Notes under the pieces: model-generated
Database searches by the model: none
Told to the model about the DNA's origin: nothing
The model's input: the letters and a program-made list of their open reading frames with translations, nothing else
Made by a program: the position numbers and the translations under genes
NCBI GenBank assembly: GCA_046704385.1
Contig: JBJKSB010000045.1
Span: forward strand, 1 to 43,785
Length of the DNA: 43,785 bases
From: GH45 sp046704385
GTDB lineage: Bacteria; Bacteroidota; Bacteroidia; Bacteroidales; SZUA-534
Direction: 5' to 3'
Shown here: piece by piece, positions 32,027-41,540 of the stretch
Layout: the number at the start of each line of letters is the position of its first letter
How positions within the stretch are numbered: position 1 is the stretch's first letter

Positions 32027-34447
32027 ATGATAAAAAAAATCATTTCTCTTGCTTGTTTCCTGGTTCTGGTTCTATCACTAAAGGCACAAAAATTCACGAT
32101 TAGCGGTTATATTACCGACGCTTCAAATGGCGAAAAACTAATTGGGGCCAACGTGTACGATGCCAATACTTATAAAGGGACCATAACCAATAATTTCGGC
32201 TTTTTCTCCTTAACGCTGGATGGCGGGCCAATAAAATTAACAGTGTCCTATGTGGGCTATTCCACTTATCAAAAGGAAATCAAATTGGGCGGTGATGAAG
32301 TCATGAATGTTGAGATGAAGCCAAATATTGAAATCGAGGAGGTTGTAGTTACCGATAAGGCAGCCGAAGGTGGAGTGGAAAGCTCGCAGATGAGCCTCAT
32401 AAATATACCAATGAAAACCATTGCCAATTTACCGGTTTTATTAGGTGAAACCGATATTATTAAATCGGTGCAGCTATTGCCCGGAGTTCAATCGGGCACT
32501 GAAGGTATGAGCGGGATGTACGTTCGTGGCGGTGGCCCCGATCAAAACCTGATATTGCTCGACGGCGTTCCGGTATATAACGTAAACCATTTATTTGGTT
32601 TTTTCTCAGTTTTTAATTCCGATGCCATTAACAATGTTACCCTGATCAAGGGCGGGTTTCCGGCCAGGTACGGAGGGAGGCTTTCATCGGTGCTCGATAT
32701 ATCCATGAAGGAGGGTAACAGCAAGAAGTTTAAGGGATCGGGATCAATTGGTATTATTTCTTCGAAACTTACTCTGGAAGGTCCCATTGGTAAAAACACC
32801 TCATTTATTGTCTCAGGTCGCCGAACCTACATTGATATACTGGCTTATCCTATAATAAAGCTGGCACAAAAATCTGAAGGCATTGATAAACTAAGGGTCG
32901 GGTATTTTTTTGATGATGTAAATGCCAAGGTTAATCACCGGTTTTCGGAACGGAGCCGCCTATATTTCAGCGTTTATATGGGTAAAGACAAGTTTTATGC
33001 AAATCAGGAAAATACTTATACTACAGATAATTGGAATCCTGATACCGGGGAGGTAATAACTGAAACTACTCATTCAAAGGATGATATGCAATTCTGGTGG
33101 GGCAATATTACCTCAGCTTTGCGGTGGAATTATATGATTAACAAAAAGCTTTTTGCCAATACCACAGCAACTTACAGTAGGTACAAAATATTTACGGGCT
33201 TATTAAGTGAATATACTGAAAGTTCCAGTAAACTAAATTATTCTTCCGGTATTTATGATTGGGCCGGTAAAATTGATTTCGATTACTATCCAACACCTAA
33301 CCATTTTGTCCGGTTCGGTGTGGCCAATACTTATCATACCTTTAGTCCGGGTGTTGTTCTTGCGGCATTCAGGGGTAACGATTCTATCACTCAGGAAATT
33401 AAATTGGGAAATTCCGATGTTTATGCCAACGAGTTATCAGCCTATGTTGAAGATGATTTTAGGGTGGGAGCCCTGTTAAAAATGAATGTAGGTTTGCACT
33501 GGTCGGGATTCAGTGTGCGCAATCAGTTTTACAATTCGGTTGAGCCCCGATTATCGGCTCGGTTCCTGGTAACCGAGAAAATAAGTATCAAGGCTGCCTA
33601 TGCAAAAATGAATCAAAATATTAACCTGTTAGCCAATTCTAATATAGGGCTGCCCTTCGATCTGTGGGTACCCTCCACCGATAAAATAAAACCACAAACC
33701 GCACACCAGGTGGCTTTGGGATCAATTTATTCAATTACCCAGGATTATGAAGTCAGCGTTGAAGGATTCTACAAAACCATGAATAATCTGGTGGAATATA
33801 AGGAGGGAGCTTCGTTTTTTAATTTAGATAACAGTTGGGAGGATCAGGTGACCCAGGGTAAAGGATGGTCGTACGGACTGGAATTTTTATTGATGAAAAA
33901 ATATGGAAATACCACAGGCTGGATTGGCTACACCTGGTCAAAATCCGATAGGCAGTTCAATAAACCCGGTGAGGAAGTCAGCTTTGGTAAAGTTTTTCCC
34001 TACAAATACGACAGGCGACACGATATAAGTGTTGTGGTTGCGCATAAACTAAACGACCATATTGATTTAGGGGCAACATGGGTATTCGGCACCGGCAATG
34101 CTACTACGCTGGGCTATGAAAAATATCCGGCTTATTATCAGAATCCGGCTATACGGCCCATTGAAGCGATATATTATTCCGATAATCAACAACCCGATGT
34201 GGTGTATTATGAATCGCGTAATAATTATCGTATGCCGGCTTATCACAGGTTAGATATTGGAATTAGTCTCCATAAGCAAAAAAAATGGGGTGAACGCACC
34301 TGGAATTTTTCTGTTTACAATGCTTACAATCGAAAAAATCCTTTTATGCTTCAATGGGAGCAAGACGCTCAGACAAATAAACTAAAGCTGTATCAGTACA
34401 GTATTTTCCCGTTTATGCCTTCAGTTTCATACAAATTTGAATTTTAA
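32027..34447 (+). CDS. TonB-dependent receptor with carboxypeptidase-like domain (copy C)
   Basis: Outer-membrane receptor of 806 residues: signal peptide about 1-21 (ending SLKAQ), CarboxypepD-like domain (about 23-105, ISGYITDASNGEKLIGANVYD), plug (about 125-230, GMYVRGGGPDQNLILLDGVPVYN and LIKGGFPARYGGRLSSVLD) and a barrel ending in SVSYKFEF. It is a clear paralogue of copy B with the same domain plan and matching barrel motifs (GKGWSYGLEFL against GKGWAYGIESV), but far more diverged than A is from B. It precedes its DUF4249 partner by 11 bases. Substrate unknown. Confidence 0.92.
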   Translation: MIKKIISLACFLVLVLSLKAQKFTISGYITDASNGEKLIGANVYDANTYKGTITNNFGFFSLTLDGGPIKLTVSYVGYSTYQKEIKLGGDEVMNVEMKPNIEIEEVVVTDKAAEGGVESSQMSLINIPMKTIANLPVLLGETDIIKSVQLLPGVQSGTEGMSGMYVRGGGPDQNLILLDGVPVYNVNHLFGFFSVFNSDAINNVTLIKGGFPARYGGRLSSVLDISMKEGNSKKFKGSGSIGIISSKLTLEGPIGKNTSFIVSGRRTYIDILAYPIIKLAQKSEGIDKLRVGYFFDDVNAKVNHRFSERSRLYFSVYMGKDKFYANQENTYTTDNWNPDTGEVITETTHSKDDMQFWWGNITSALRWNYMINKKLFANTTATYSRYKIFTGLLSEYTESSSKLNYSSGIYDWAGKIDFDYYPTPNHFVRFGVANTYHTFSPGVVLAAFRGNDSITQEIKLGNSDVYANELSAYVEDDFRVGALLKMNVGLHWSGFSVRNQFYNSVEPRLSARFLVTEKISIKAAYAKMNQNINLLANSNIGLPFDLWVPSTDKIKPQTAHQVALGSIYSITQDYEVSVEGFYKTMNNLVEYKEGASFFNLDNSWEDQVTQGKGWSYGLEFLLMKKYGNTTGWIGYTWSKSDRQFNKPGEEVSFGKVFPYKYDRRHDISVVVAHKLNDHIDLGATWVFGTGNATTLGYEKYPAYYQNPAIRPIEAIYYSDNQQPDVVYYESRNNYRMPAYHRLDIGISLHKQKKWGERTWNFSVYNAYNRKNPFMLQWEQDAQTNKLKLYQYSIFPFMPSVSYKFEF

Positions 34448-34458
34448 CTATTAAAAGC

Positions 34459-35394
34459 ATGAAAAAAATTATAATAGTGTCTGTTTTAATAACTTTGATG
34501 TTTGCCTGTCGTAAGGAGATTGATATCAAGGTTCCTGATTCGGAACGTAAAATTGTGTTAAATGCAATGATTTTTCCCGATAGTGTTTTTACAGCCAATG
34601 TTTTCAGGAGCAATCACGTTCAGGATAACTTAATGCAATTGCTTTACCTGAATAATGCCACAGTTAATGTTTATGAGGCGGGCAATTTAATCGATGTCCT
34701 TCCACTTGACACTGCCGGATACTACAGAGGGAGTGCGGTAACAGCTGAACAGGGTCATGAATACACTATAGAAGCGGTAGTTCCAAACTTAAAAACTGTT
34801 GAAAGTACGACTAAAATGATGGAAAAAGTTCCTGTACTTTCTGTTGATTCACTTGGATTAACTACTTTCGACAATGGACAATATTATGAGGTTGACACAG
34901 TTAAGCAATATTATACGCTTTATCGCGTAAATTTTAAGGATAATCCCGATACAGAAGATTTTTACAGGATTAAAATTGAATCGGAGGCAACAGAACCCTA
35001 TGATACAACTGCATATGATCCCTATTTAAATCAGTACTACACCTATACGGTTTATCCACCACAGCCTTATGTGGAAACCAACGATCCTGCCATTGATATA
35101 AGTCCTGACAGGGATGCATATTATTATTTATCAGATAAATTATTTAATGGCGAAACTTATGGCTTTGAATTTGGTGTGATGGTGCCAGATGATTACAAGG
35201 GTCATAAGCTTTATATAAATGTTGAACATATTTCGCCAGATTTTTATCATTATATTATTTCTCTCAATTTTCAACACCAAACAAATGGTCTTGAGTTATT
35301 TTTTCAAACGGTTGAGGTTTATAACAATATCGAAAATGGTTTTGGAATTTTGGGTACTGCAACAGTTTCGCGAGATTCGGTAATAGTATACTGA
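34459..35394 (+). CDS. DUF4249 lipoprotein, partner of receptor copy C
   Basis: Protein of 311 residues with lipoprotein signal MKKIIIVSVLITLMFAC (Cys17). The mature protein shows the DUF4249 layout: IKVPDSERKIVLNAMIFPDS, a VNVYEAGNLIDVLPLD strand pair, YTIEAVVPNLKTV, and an end with VEVYNNIENGFGILG, which parallels VNVYSNVKNGFGSLT in the paralogue at 23045. It also has the same length as that paralogue, 311 residues. It lies downstream of its receptor and not upstream. No terminator is evident after it. Confidence 0.85.
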   Translation: MKKIIIVSVLITLMFACRKEIDIKVPDSERKIVLNAMIFPDSVFTANVFRSNHVQDNLMQLLYLNNATVNVYEAGNLIDVLPLDTAGYYRGSAVTAEQGHEYTIEAVVPNLKTVESTTKMMEKVPVLSVDSLGLTTFDNGQYYEVDTVKQYYTLYRVNFKDNPDTEDFYRIKIESEATEPYDTTAYDPYLNQYYTYTVYPPQPYVETNDPAIDISPDRDAYYYLSDKLFNGETYGFEFGVMVPDDYKGHKLYINVEHISPDFYHYIISLNFQHQTNGLELFFQTVEVYNNIENGFGILGTATVSRDSVIVY

Positions 35395-35687
35395 TAATTA
35401 GTTGTTTTTGTGTTTCTTTTTTGCCTTGGTAGTTTAGAGGCTTATAATTTATTTTAATACTTTTGATATAGGCTGTTCGTTTTATTTTATTCTACATTTC
35501 ACTCAATACTTTCGTGATTTTTGACTTCACCCTTTTATATTTTTATAACAAGCCGGAAAATATATTCAAATATTGCCGGTAAGTAGTTAAATATCAGAAA
35601 AATAAAAAAATGAATTTTATAACCTCCTAGAAGCTTATTTTTTTGTATTTTGGCACAATTTTTAAAATTAAAAGGACGTACCATATT
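35395..35687. other. Intergenic region before guaB (293 bases)
   Basis: AT-rich without a gene. GTATTTTGG near 35646 resembles a -7 element one base short, about 35 bases ahead of the guaB ATG. No purine riboswitch fold is recognisable. Confidence 0.5.
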
Positions 35688-37163
35688 ATGGCACTTATTG
35701 ATGATAAAATTATTGGTGAAGGATTGACTTTTGACGATGTATACCTGGTTCCTGCCTATTCCAGTGTATTACCCCGCAATGTTGACATTTCTGCTCAGTT
35801 TTCAAGAAATATCAGACTTAATACACCCATAGTTTCAGCAGCAATGGATACGGTTACAGAATCAGCATTGGCAATTGCTATTGCACGTGAGGGAGGGATT
35901 GGAGTGATCCATAAAAATATGACTATTGAGGAACAGGCTCTCAAAGTAAAGATGGTAAAACGCGCCGAAAATGGGATGATTATTGATCCGGTGACCATTT
36001 CGAAAGACAAGAAAGTAAAGGATGCACTGGATTTGATGATGCAATATAAAATTGGAGGCATACCGGTTGTTGATCCAAAAAATACACTTATTGGCATTGT
36101 AACTAACCGCGACCTACGGTTTGAGGCCATGAATAAAACAATTGAGGAGGTTATGACCTCTGAAAATATAATTACTACCAAACAAACCATCAATCTTGAA
36201 AAGGCTGCTGAAATTTTAATGATGCATAAAATTGAAAAACTGCCTGTGGTTGATGATGCTAACAAACTGGTGGGATTAATTACCTATAAGGATATTACTA
36301 AAGCCAAAGACCGTCCTAATGCCTGTAAAGACAGCAAAGGACGGTTACGTGTAGCTGCCGGGGTAGGGGTTACAGCCGATACACTTGATCGTGTAAAAGC
36401 CCTGGTTGAAGCAGGTGTTGATGCTATAGTTATTGATACAGCACACGGGCATTCTGCTGGTGTAATTGAAACATTGAAACTGGCTAAAAGCAAATTCCCT
36501 GAGGTGGATTATGTAGTTGGAAATATAGCAACTCCCGAGGCTGCACTGGCTCTGGTTGAAGCAGGTGCCGATGCTGTTAAAGTGGGAATTGGCCCGGGTT
36601 CAATTTGTACCACCCGGATTGTTGCAGGGGTCGGAGTTCCACAACTTTCTGCCATAAACTGGATAGCTGAAGCATTAAAAGATTCAGGCGTTCCGATTAT
36701 AGGCGATGGAGGTATCCGCTATTCAGGAGATATTGTCAAAGGTCTGGCAGCCGGGGCCGATTCAATTATGATCGGATCATTATTTGCCGGTACCGATGAA
36801 AGTCCGGGTGAAACCATCATTTACCAGGGGCGCAAATTCAAATCGTACCGGGGAATGGGTTCGGTAGAAGCCATGCAACAGGGATCAAAGGATCGCTATT
36901 TCCAGGATGCCGAAGATGATATTAAAAAACTGGTGCCAGAAGGTATAGCAGCACGTGTACCCTATAAAGGAACTTTGTCGGAAGTAATTTACCAGATGGT
37001 GGGTGGTTTACGTGCCGGGATGGGCTATTGTGGTGCCGCAAACCTTGAACAATTAAAACAGGCAAAATTCGTTAGAATTACTGGTGCCGGTATGGCCGAA
37101 GGTCATCCCCACGATGTTGCAATTACTCGTGAGGCACCAAATTATTCAAGAGAACAATTATAA
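35688..37163 (+). CDS. guaB: Inosine-5'-monophosphate dehydrogenase
   Basis: NAD-dependent oxidation of IMP to XMP, the committed step to GMP, 491 residues. The TIM barrel is interrupted by a pair of CBS domains (about 95-205, MIIDPVTISKDKKVKDAL and MTSENIITTKQTINLEKA); the catalytic Cys307 lies in GPGSICTTRIVAGVG, with the active-site flap further on (SVEAMQQGSKDRYFQ) and a complete C-terminus. The frame is open 15 codons further up, but MALIDDKIIGEGLTFDDV is the standard start. The PpiC-type gene follows after 26 bases, so the two may be cotranscribed. Confidence 0.96.
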   Translation: MALIDDKIIGEGLTFDDVYLVPAYSSVLPRNVDISAQFSRNIRLNTPIVSAAMDTVTESALAIAIAREGGIGVIHKNMTIEEQALKVKMVKRAENGMIIDPVTISKDKKVKDALDLMMQYKIGGIPVVDPKNTLIGIVTNRDLRFEAMNKTIEEVMTSENIITTKQTINLEKAAEILMMHKIEKLPVVDDANKLVGLITYKDITKAKDRPNACKDSKGRLRVAAGVGVTADTLDRVKALVEAGVDAIVIDTAHGHSAGVIETLKLAKSKFPEVDYVVGNIATPEAALALVEAGADAVKVGIGPGSICTTRIVAGVGVPQLSAINWIAEALKDSGVPIIGDGGIRYSGDIVKGLAAGADSIMIGSLFAGTDESPGETIIYQGRKFKSYRGMGSVEAMQQGSKDRYFQDAEDDIKKLVPEGIAARVPYKGTLSEVIYQMVGGLRAGMGYCGAANLEQLKQAKFVRITGAGMAEGHPHDVAITREAPNYSREQL

Positions 37164-37189
37164 TAGTTTAATAAAATACTCAATTTAAG

Positions 37190-39166
37190 ATGCGGAAAAT
37201 TATTTTCTCCCTACTAATTGCCTTTTGTGCAGCAAATTACACAATAGCACAGGATAACGATGATCAAATTTTGATGACCATCAATGGTGAAAAAATCACT
37301 CGTGGTGAGTTTGAACGAATTTATACAAAGAATAATCAGGATCCGGCATTTGACAAGGCCTCGCTTGATGAATACATGAAATTGTTCATTAACTTCAAAT
37401 TGAAGGTAATGGAGGCGGAATCGTTGGGAATGGATACGGTATCAAGTTTTGTTACTGAGTTAAATGGATATCGCAGACAGCTTGAAAAGCCCTATTTTAC
37501 TGACGATAGTGTTGACGAAGCTCTTATCAGGGAAGCCTATGAACGGATGAAATGGGATATCAGGGCAAGTCATATTTTAATCAGGTGTCCTGAAACTGCA
37601 TCTGCAGCCGATACATTGAAAGCCTTCAAAGAAATTACTGATATAAGAAAACGTGCGCTGAAAGGTGAAGATTTTAGTGCATTGGCAAAGAAGTATTCAC
37701 AAGATCCTTCTGCAGCACGAAACGGAGGCGATTTAGGATATTTTACTGCTTTTTCAATGGTTTATCCATTTGAAGCAGCAGCATATAGTACTCCAGTTGG
37801 AAAAATTTCGAATGTTTTCCGCAGTAGATTTGGATATCATATCATATATGTGGCCGATAAACGTCCCGATAGAGGAGAAATAAAAGTGGCGCATATAATG
37901 TGTGCCGTTCCTCAGGGAAGCTCAGCCGAAAAAGATCAGGAAGAACTGACTAAAATAAATGCCATTTACGATTCAATTCAGGCTGGGGCAAGTTTCGAGG
38001 AAATGGCCAAAAAATACAGCGACGATCGCGGTTCGAGTCAAAAAGGAGGTGAATTACCTTTTTTTGGAACGGGAAGGATGATACCAGAATTTGAACAGGC
38101 AGCTTTTGCGTTGAAACAGAAAGGCGAAGTTTCAAAACCGATTAAAACCAATTATGGCTATCATATTATTAAACTTCTTGATGTTAGGCCTATTGGGAGC
38201 TATGAGGATCTTGCATCAGGAATTAAAAACAAGATTTCAAAGGATGTAAGAGCTCAAAAAGGTAGAGAAATGGTTATTAGACGATTAAAAAAGGAGTACA
38301 ATGTGTTGGAGAACAAGAAAGCATTGGTTCCCTTTTATACCCTTTTGGATTCAACTATATACCAGGGAAAATGGGATGCAAGTAAGGCTAAGGGTTTAAA
38401 CGACGTTATTCTGACTATTGCAGATACCAATAAATATACCCAACAGGATTTTGCTAATAGTATTTCAAATGATGCTATGCGCAGACTGAAAAAACCATTC
38501 GATATGCTGGCCAATGAGGAATTCAATCGTTTTGTTGAAAAGAAGCTTACCGATTTTGAAAAATCGAGGCTCGAAGTTAAATATCCTGAATTTAGAAATT
38601 TGGTTAAAGAATACCACGACGGAATTTTATTGTTTAACCTGACCGATAAAATGGTTTGGACTAAAGCGGTACAAGATACTGCCGGGTTGGAAAAATTTTA
38701 TAATGAGAACAAAAATAATTACATGTGGGGCGATCGTGTTGAAGCAACCTTATACACTTTTAATGATAAAAACTACGAAAAACAGGTAGCGAAACTTGCT
38801 GCAAAAGTGGGAAAGAAAGACCTGAACACAGTAGAAGCCCGTACCCAGTTTATGGCTAAAATTCAGCCTAAGGATACTTTATTTACACTTACTGTGGTTA
38901 AGAATAAGTTCAGTAAAGGAGACAGTGACATTATTGATGCTGTTACCTGGGAACCCGGTCTTAAGGATTTGCAGGTACGTGATAGTTCATACATTTTAGT
39001 ATATGTGAATCGCACAGTAGCACCCGAACCCAAATTGTTAAGTGAAGCCCGGGGACTTATTACTGCTGATTATCAGAATTATCTTGAAAAACTTTGGCTC
39101 GATCAGTTAAGGAAAAAATATGTTATCAAAACAAATGATGATGTATTTAATTCCATGGTGAAATAA
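37190..39166 (+). CDS. PpiC-type peptidyl-prolyl isomerase/chaperone, two rotamase domains
   Basis: Periplasmic folding factor of 658 residues. Signal peptide about 1-20 (ending TIAQ), a SurA-N-like helical part (about 25-115) and two parvulin domains: about 122-225 (RASHILIRCPE, YSQDPSAARNGGDLGYF, RFGYHIIYV) and about 232-335 (VAHIMCAVP, YSDDRGSSQKGGELPFFGTG, NYGYHIIKL). A long C-terminal part of about 320 residues has no recognised fold; it contains a second MWGDRVEATLYTF-type segment and may be a client-binding region. It is the first of three SurA-like genes here, and probably serves outer-membrane protein assembly. Confidence 0.9.
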   Translation: MRKIIFSLLIAFCAANYTIAQDNDDQILMTINGEKITRGEFERIYTKNNQDPAFDKASLDEYMKLFINFKLKVMEAESLGMDTVSSFVTELNGYRRQLEKPYFTDDSVDEALIREAYERMKWDIRASHILIRCPETASAADTLKAFKEITDIRKRALKGEDFSALAKKYSQDPSAARNGGDLGYFTAFSMVYPFEAAAYSTPVGKISNVFRSRFGYHIIYVADKRPDRGEIKVAHIMCAVPQGSSAEKDQEELTKINAIYDSIQAGASFEEMAKKYSDDRGSSQKGGELPFFGTGRMIPEFEQAAFALKQKGEVSKPIKTNYGYHIIKLLDVRPIGSYEDLASGIKNKISKDVRAQKGREMVIRRLKKEYNVLENKKALVPFYTLLDSTIYQGKWDASKAKGLNDVILTIADTNKYTQQDFANSISNDAMRRLKKPFDMLANEEFNRFVEKKLTDFEKSRLEVKYPEFRNLVKEYHDGILLFNLTDKMVWTKAVQDTAGLEKFYNENKNNYMWGDRVEATLYTFNDKNYEKQVAKLAAKVGKKDLNTVEARTQFMAKIQPKDTLFTLTVVKNKFSKGDSDIIDAVTWEPGLKDLQVRDSSYILVYVNRTVAPEPKLLSEARGLITADYQNYLEKLWLDQLRKKYVIKTNDDVFNSMVK

Positions 39167-39270
39167 TTGATTTTAATTTTCCAAGGTTAGTGGGGTTGTT
39201 TTGGTAGTAACTGTGAATGCGATAAGTGAAAATTATGTCAGTTGTAACTGCAATTTAATGTGTGAATCAA

Positions 39271-39278
39271 TATATTTG
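39271..39278 (+). promoter_or_regulatory. Possible -7 box before the SurA-like lipoprotein gene
   Basis: TATATTTG fits TAnnTTTG and ends 36 bases before the ATG at 39315, in the only sizeable gap (148 bases) of the envelope gene run. No matching -33 TTTG at the usual distance. Confidence 0.45.
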
Positions 39279-39314
39279 TTGAAAATAGATGTAATTATTT
39301 AATATGCAGGTTCA

Positions 39315-40175
39315 ATGACAAGATATTTTATTATCATAATTATACTTCTTACTGGTTTATTCTCATCCTGTGACAAGTTTTTAAGACATGAATCAAACGA
39401 TAGGGTAATTGCCGAAGCTGCTGGTGAAAAACTCTATATGTCGCAGCTGGTAATGGCTATCCCGCCCAAATTGAGTGAGATTGATTCTATTTCGTTTGCT
39501 CAAAACTATATTGAAAGATGGGTGAGAAATCAATTAATGCTGGAAAAAGCCGAACTGAATCTTGATAAGAATACTCAAAAAGGTATTGAGATAATGATGG
39601 AAAATTACCGGACATCGCTTCTGTTGTTTAAATACCAGCAAATGATTATTCAGCAAAAGCTTGATACTATAGTAACCGATGAACAACTGGAAGATTACTA
39701 TGACAAACACGCCGGCAATTTCCGGCTCGATAGCAGTGTGGTAAAATCTATCTTTGTTCAGCTTCCCAAATCAATTTACGATCGCTATAACGTTCATACC
39801 TGGATTCGGTCAGGACGCGAAGATGATATGATTACCCTGGAGGATTACTGTTATCAACATGCCCGTAATTTTAGCATGGGTGAAGAGTGGGAATACTTTG
39901 GCACAATTTTGGGTAATATACCGACAAAAATAAATGATCAGGAGTACTTTTTAAAACACAATAAATATATTGAAGCTACCGATTCGTTGTATGCCTATTA
40001 CATTGCCATTACCGATTATAAACTTACGAACGATACCACACCGCTGGTTTTTGTTAAAAATCAGGTTAAAGACATCATTATTAATCATCGAAAAGTTAAA
40101 TTGATTGAAGATTTGGAGAATAATATTTACAATGATGCCGTTGATCAAAAAAAATTCATTATATACACCAACTAA
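39315..40175 (+). CDS. SurA-like lipoprotein without a recognisable rotamase domain
   Basis: Protein of 286 residues with a lipoprotein signal (MTRYFIIIIILLTGLFSSC, Cys19). The mature part resembles the N-terminal helical region of SurA/PpiC chaperones (VIAEAAGEKLYMSQLVMAIPP, then SFAQNYIERWVRNQLMLEKAELNLDK split around residue 70, and TDEQLEDYYDKHAGNFRL). The place of the parvulin domain is taken by a sequence lacking the SHIL and GGDLG motifs, so it is probably a chaperone without isomerase activity. It lies between two true PpiC proteins, 10 bases before surA, and is likely to work with them on outer-membrane proteins. Confidence 0.8.
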   Translation: MTRYFIIIIILLTGLFSSCDKFLRHESNDRVIAEAAGEKLYMSQLVMAIPPKLSEIDSISFAQNYIERWVRNQLMLEKAELNLDKNTQKGIEIMMENYRTSLLLFKYQQMIIQQKLDTIVTDEQLEDYYDKHAGNFRLDSSVVKSIFVQLPKSIYDRYNVHTWIRSGREDDMITLEDYCYQHARNFSMGEEWEYFGTILGNIPTKINDQEYFLKHNKYIEATDSLYAYYIAITDYKLTNDTTPLVFVKNQVKDIIINHRKVKLIEDLENNIYNDAVDQKKFIIYTN

Positions 40176-40185
40176 ACAAAGAATA

Positions 40186-41532
40186 ATGTTAAAGAAAATC
40201 ATTCCTTTACTTTTACTTACCAGTCTGTTTTTCATCAAAGTTAATGCCCAGGATAAAGTTATTATCGACCAGGTTGTTGCCATAATTGGCAAACAGGTAA
40301 TTCTGCAAAGCGATATTGAAAATCAGAGTCTTCAACTCAGGGCGCAGGGATATTATACATCAGGTGACATAAAATGTGAAGTGCTGGAGCAAATGCTTTA
40401 CAGTAAGCTATTGGTAAACCAGGCTTTAATTGACAGTGTTGAAGTTACCGATGACGAAATTAACTCGGAAATGGAGCGCCGGCTAAATTATTTTATTGAC
40501 CAGATTGGTAGCGAGGAAAAGTTAGAAGAATATTACAATAAGTCAATTCCTGAGATTAAGGAGGAGTTTCGTGAAGTAATTAAGGATCAGTTGCTTGTAC
40601 AAAGAGAACAACAGGAGGCAACCAAAGATTTAAAAGTAACTCCGCAGGAGGTACGGGCTTATTTTAAGAGTATGCCGGATGATAGTATCCCAATGGTAAA
40701 CACTGAATTTGAGATGGAACAGATTACTCTTGATCCTGTAATTAAAGAGGCCGAGATTTTAAGAATTAAAGACAAGCTACGTGAATTTAAAGAGCGGATA
40801 AATAACGGAGAGAATTTTGCAACTCTGGCTGTTTTATATTCAGAAGACCCGGCTTCAGCTCAAAAAGGAGGTGAATTGGGATTTGTGGGCCGTGGCGATT
40901 TGGTGCCTGAATTTTCAGCAGTGGCTTTTAACTTAAAACCCGGTGAAGTATCTAAAATTGTAAAGACCGATTATGGATATCACATTATTCAACTCATTGA
41001 AAGAAAAGGGGAAAGAATCAATTGTCGTCATATTCTTTTAAAACCACGTGTTAGTCCTGATGAGAAAATCAAAGCAAAACAAAAGCTGGATAGTATTCGG
41101 ACTTCAATTATGGATAAAGATATTACCTTTAAACAAGCCTGCTGGAAATATTCGCAAGACGAAAACACAAGGCTGAATGGCGGTGTAATGGTAAATCCTA
41201 TGACTGGAAATTCGCGTTGGGAAGCATCACAACTTGAACCAAAAGTTGCTTATGCCATTAGTAACCTTAAAGTAGGTGAAATTTCGCAACCTTTTGAAGC
41301 AGAAGATGAAAACGGTAATACGGTATTTAAAATGGTATTGCTAAAATCTAAATCAGAGCCACATAAAGCAAATCTGAAAGACGATTATCAAAAGATTCAG
41401 GATATGGCTCTTGAAAAAAAGCGAACCGAATTTATGGACGACTGGGTTAAGAAAACAGTTAAAACTACCTACATTTCTATTGACAAAGATTTTAAAAAGT
41501 GCGAATTTAAAAATCCGGTTTGGAATAAATAG
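40186..41532 (+). CDS. surA: Periplasmic chaperone SurA
   Basis: Protein of 448 residues with signal peptide about 1-21 (ending VNAQ) and the full SurA order: N-terminal chaperone part (IDQVVAIIGKQVILQSDIE), two parvulin domains (about 170-275 with YSEDPASAQKGGELGFVGRGDLVPEFS and DYGYHIIQL; about 280-385 with CRHILLKPRVS and YSQDENTRLNGG), and a C-terminal helix (KRTEFMDDWVKK). The frame starts 27 codons earlier within the previous gene, but MLKKIIPLL at 40186 begins a normal signal peptide. MoxR follows after 8 bases. Confidence 0.93.
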   Translation: MLKKIIPLLLLTSLFFIKVNAQDKVIIDQVVAIIGKQVILQSDIENQSLQLRAQGYYTSGDIKCEVLEQMLYSKLLVNQALIDSVEVTDDEINSEMERRLNYFIDQIGSEEKLEEYYNKSIPEIKEEFREVIKDQLLVQREQQEATKDLKVTPQEVRAYFKSMPDDSIPMVNTEFEMEQITLDPVIKEAEILRIKDKLREFKERINNGENFATLAVLYSEDPASAQKGGELGFVGRGDLVPEFSAVAFNLKPGEVSKIVKTDYGYHIIQLIERKGERINCRHILLKPRVSPDEKIKAKQKLDSIRTSIMDKDITFKQACWKYSQDENTRLNGGVMVNPMTGNSRWEASQLEPKVAYAISNLKVGEISQPFEAEDENGNTVFKMVLLKSKSEPHKANLKDDYQKIQDMALEKKRTEFMDDWVKKTVKTTYISIDKDFKKCEFKNPVWNK

Positions 41533-41540
41533 CGACAATT

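Noticed and set aside
35643..35687. N-terminal extension of guaB from an upstream TTG
   Set aside because: The extra 15 residues have no counterpart in IMP dehydrogenases and the TTG lies in the promoter-like AT tract.
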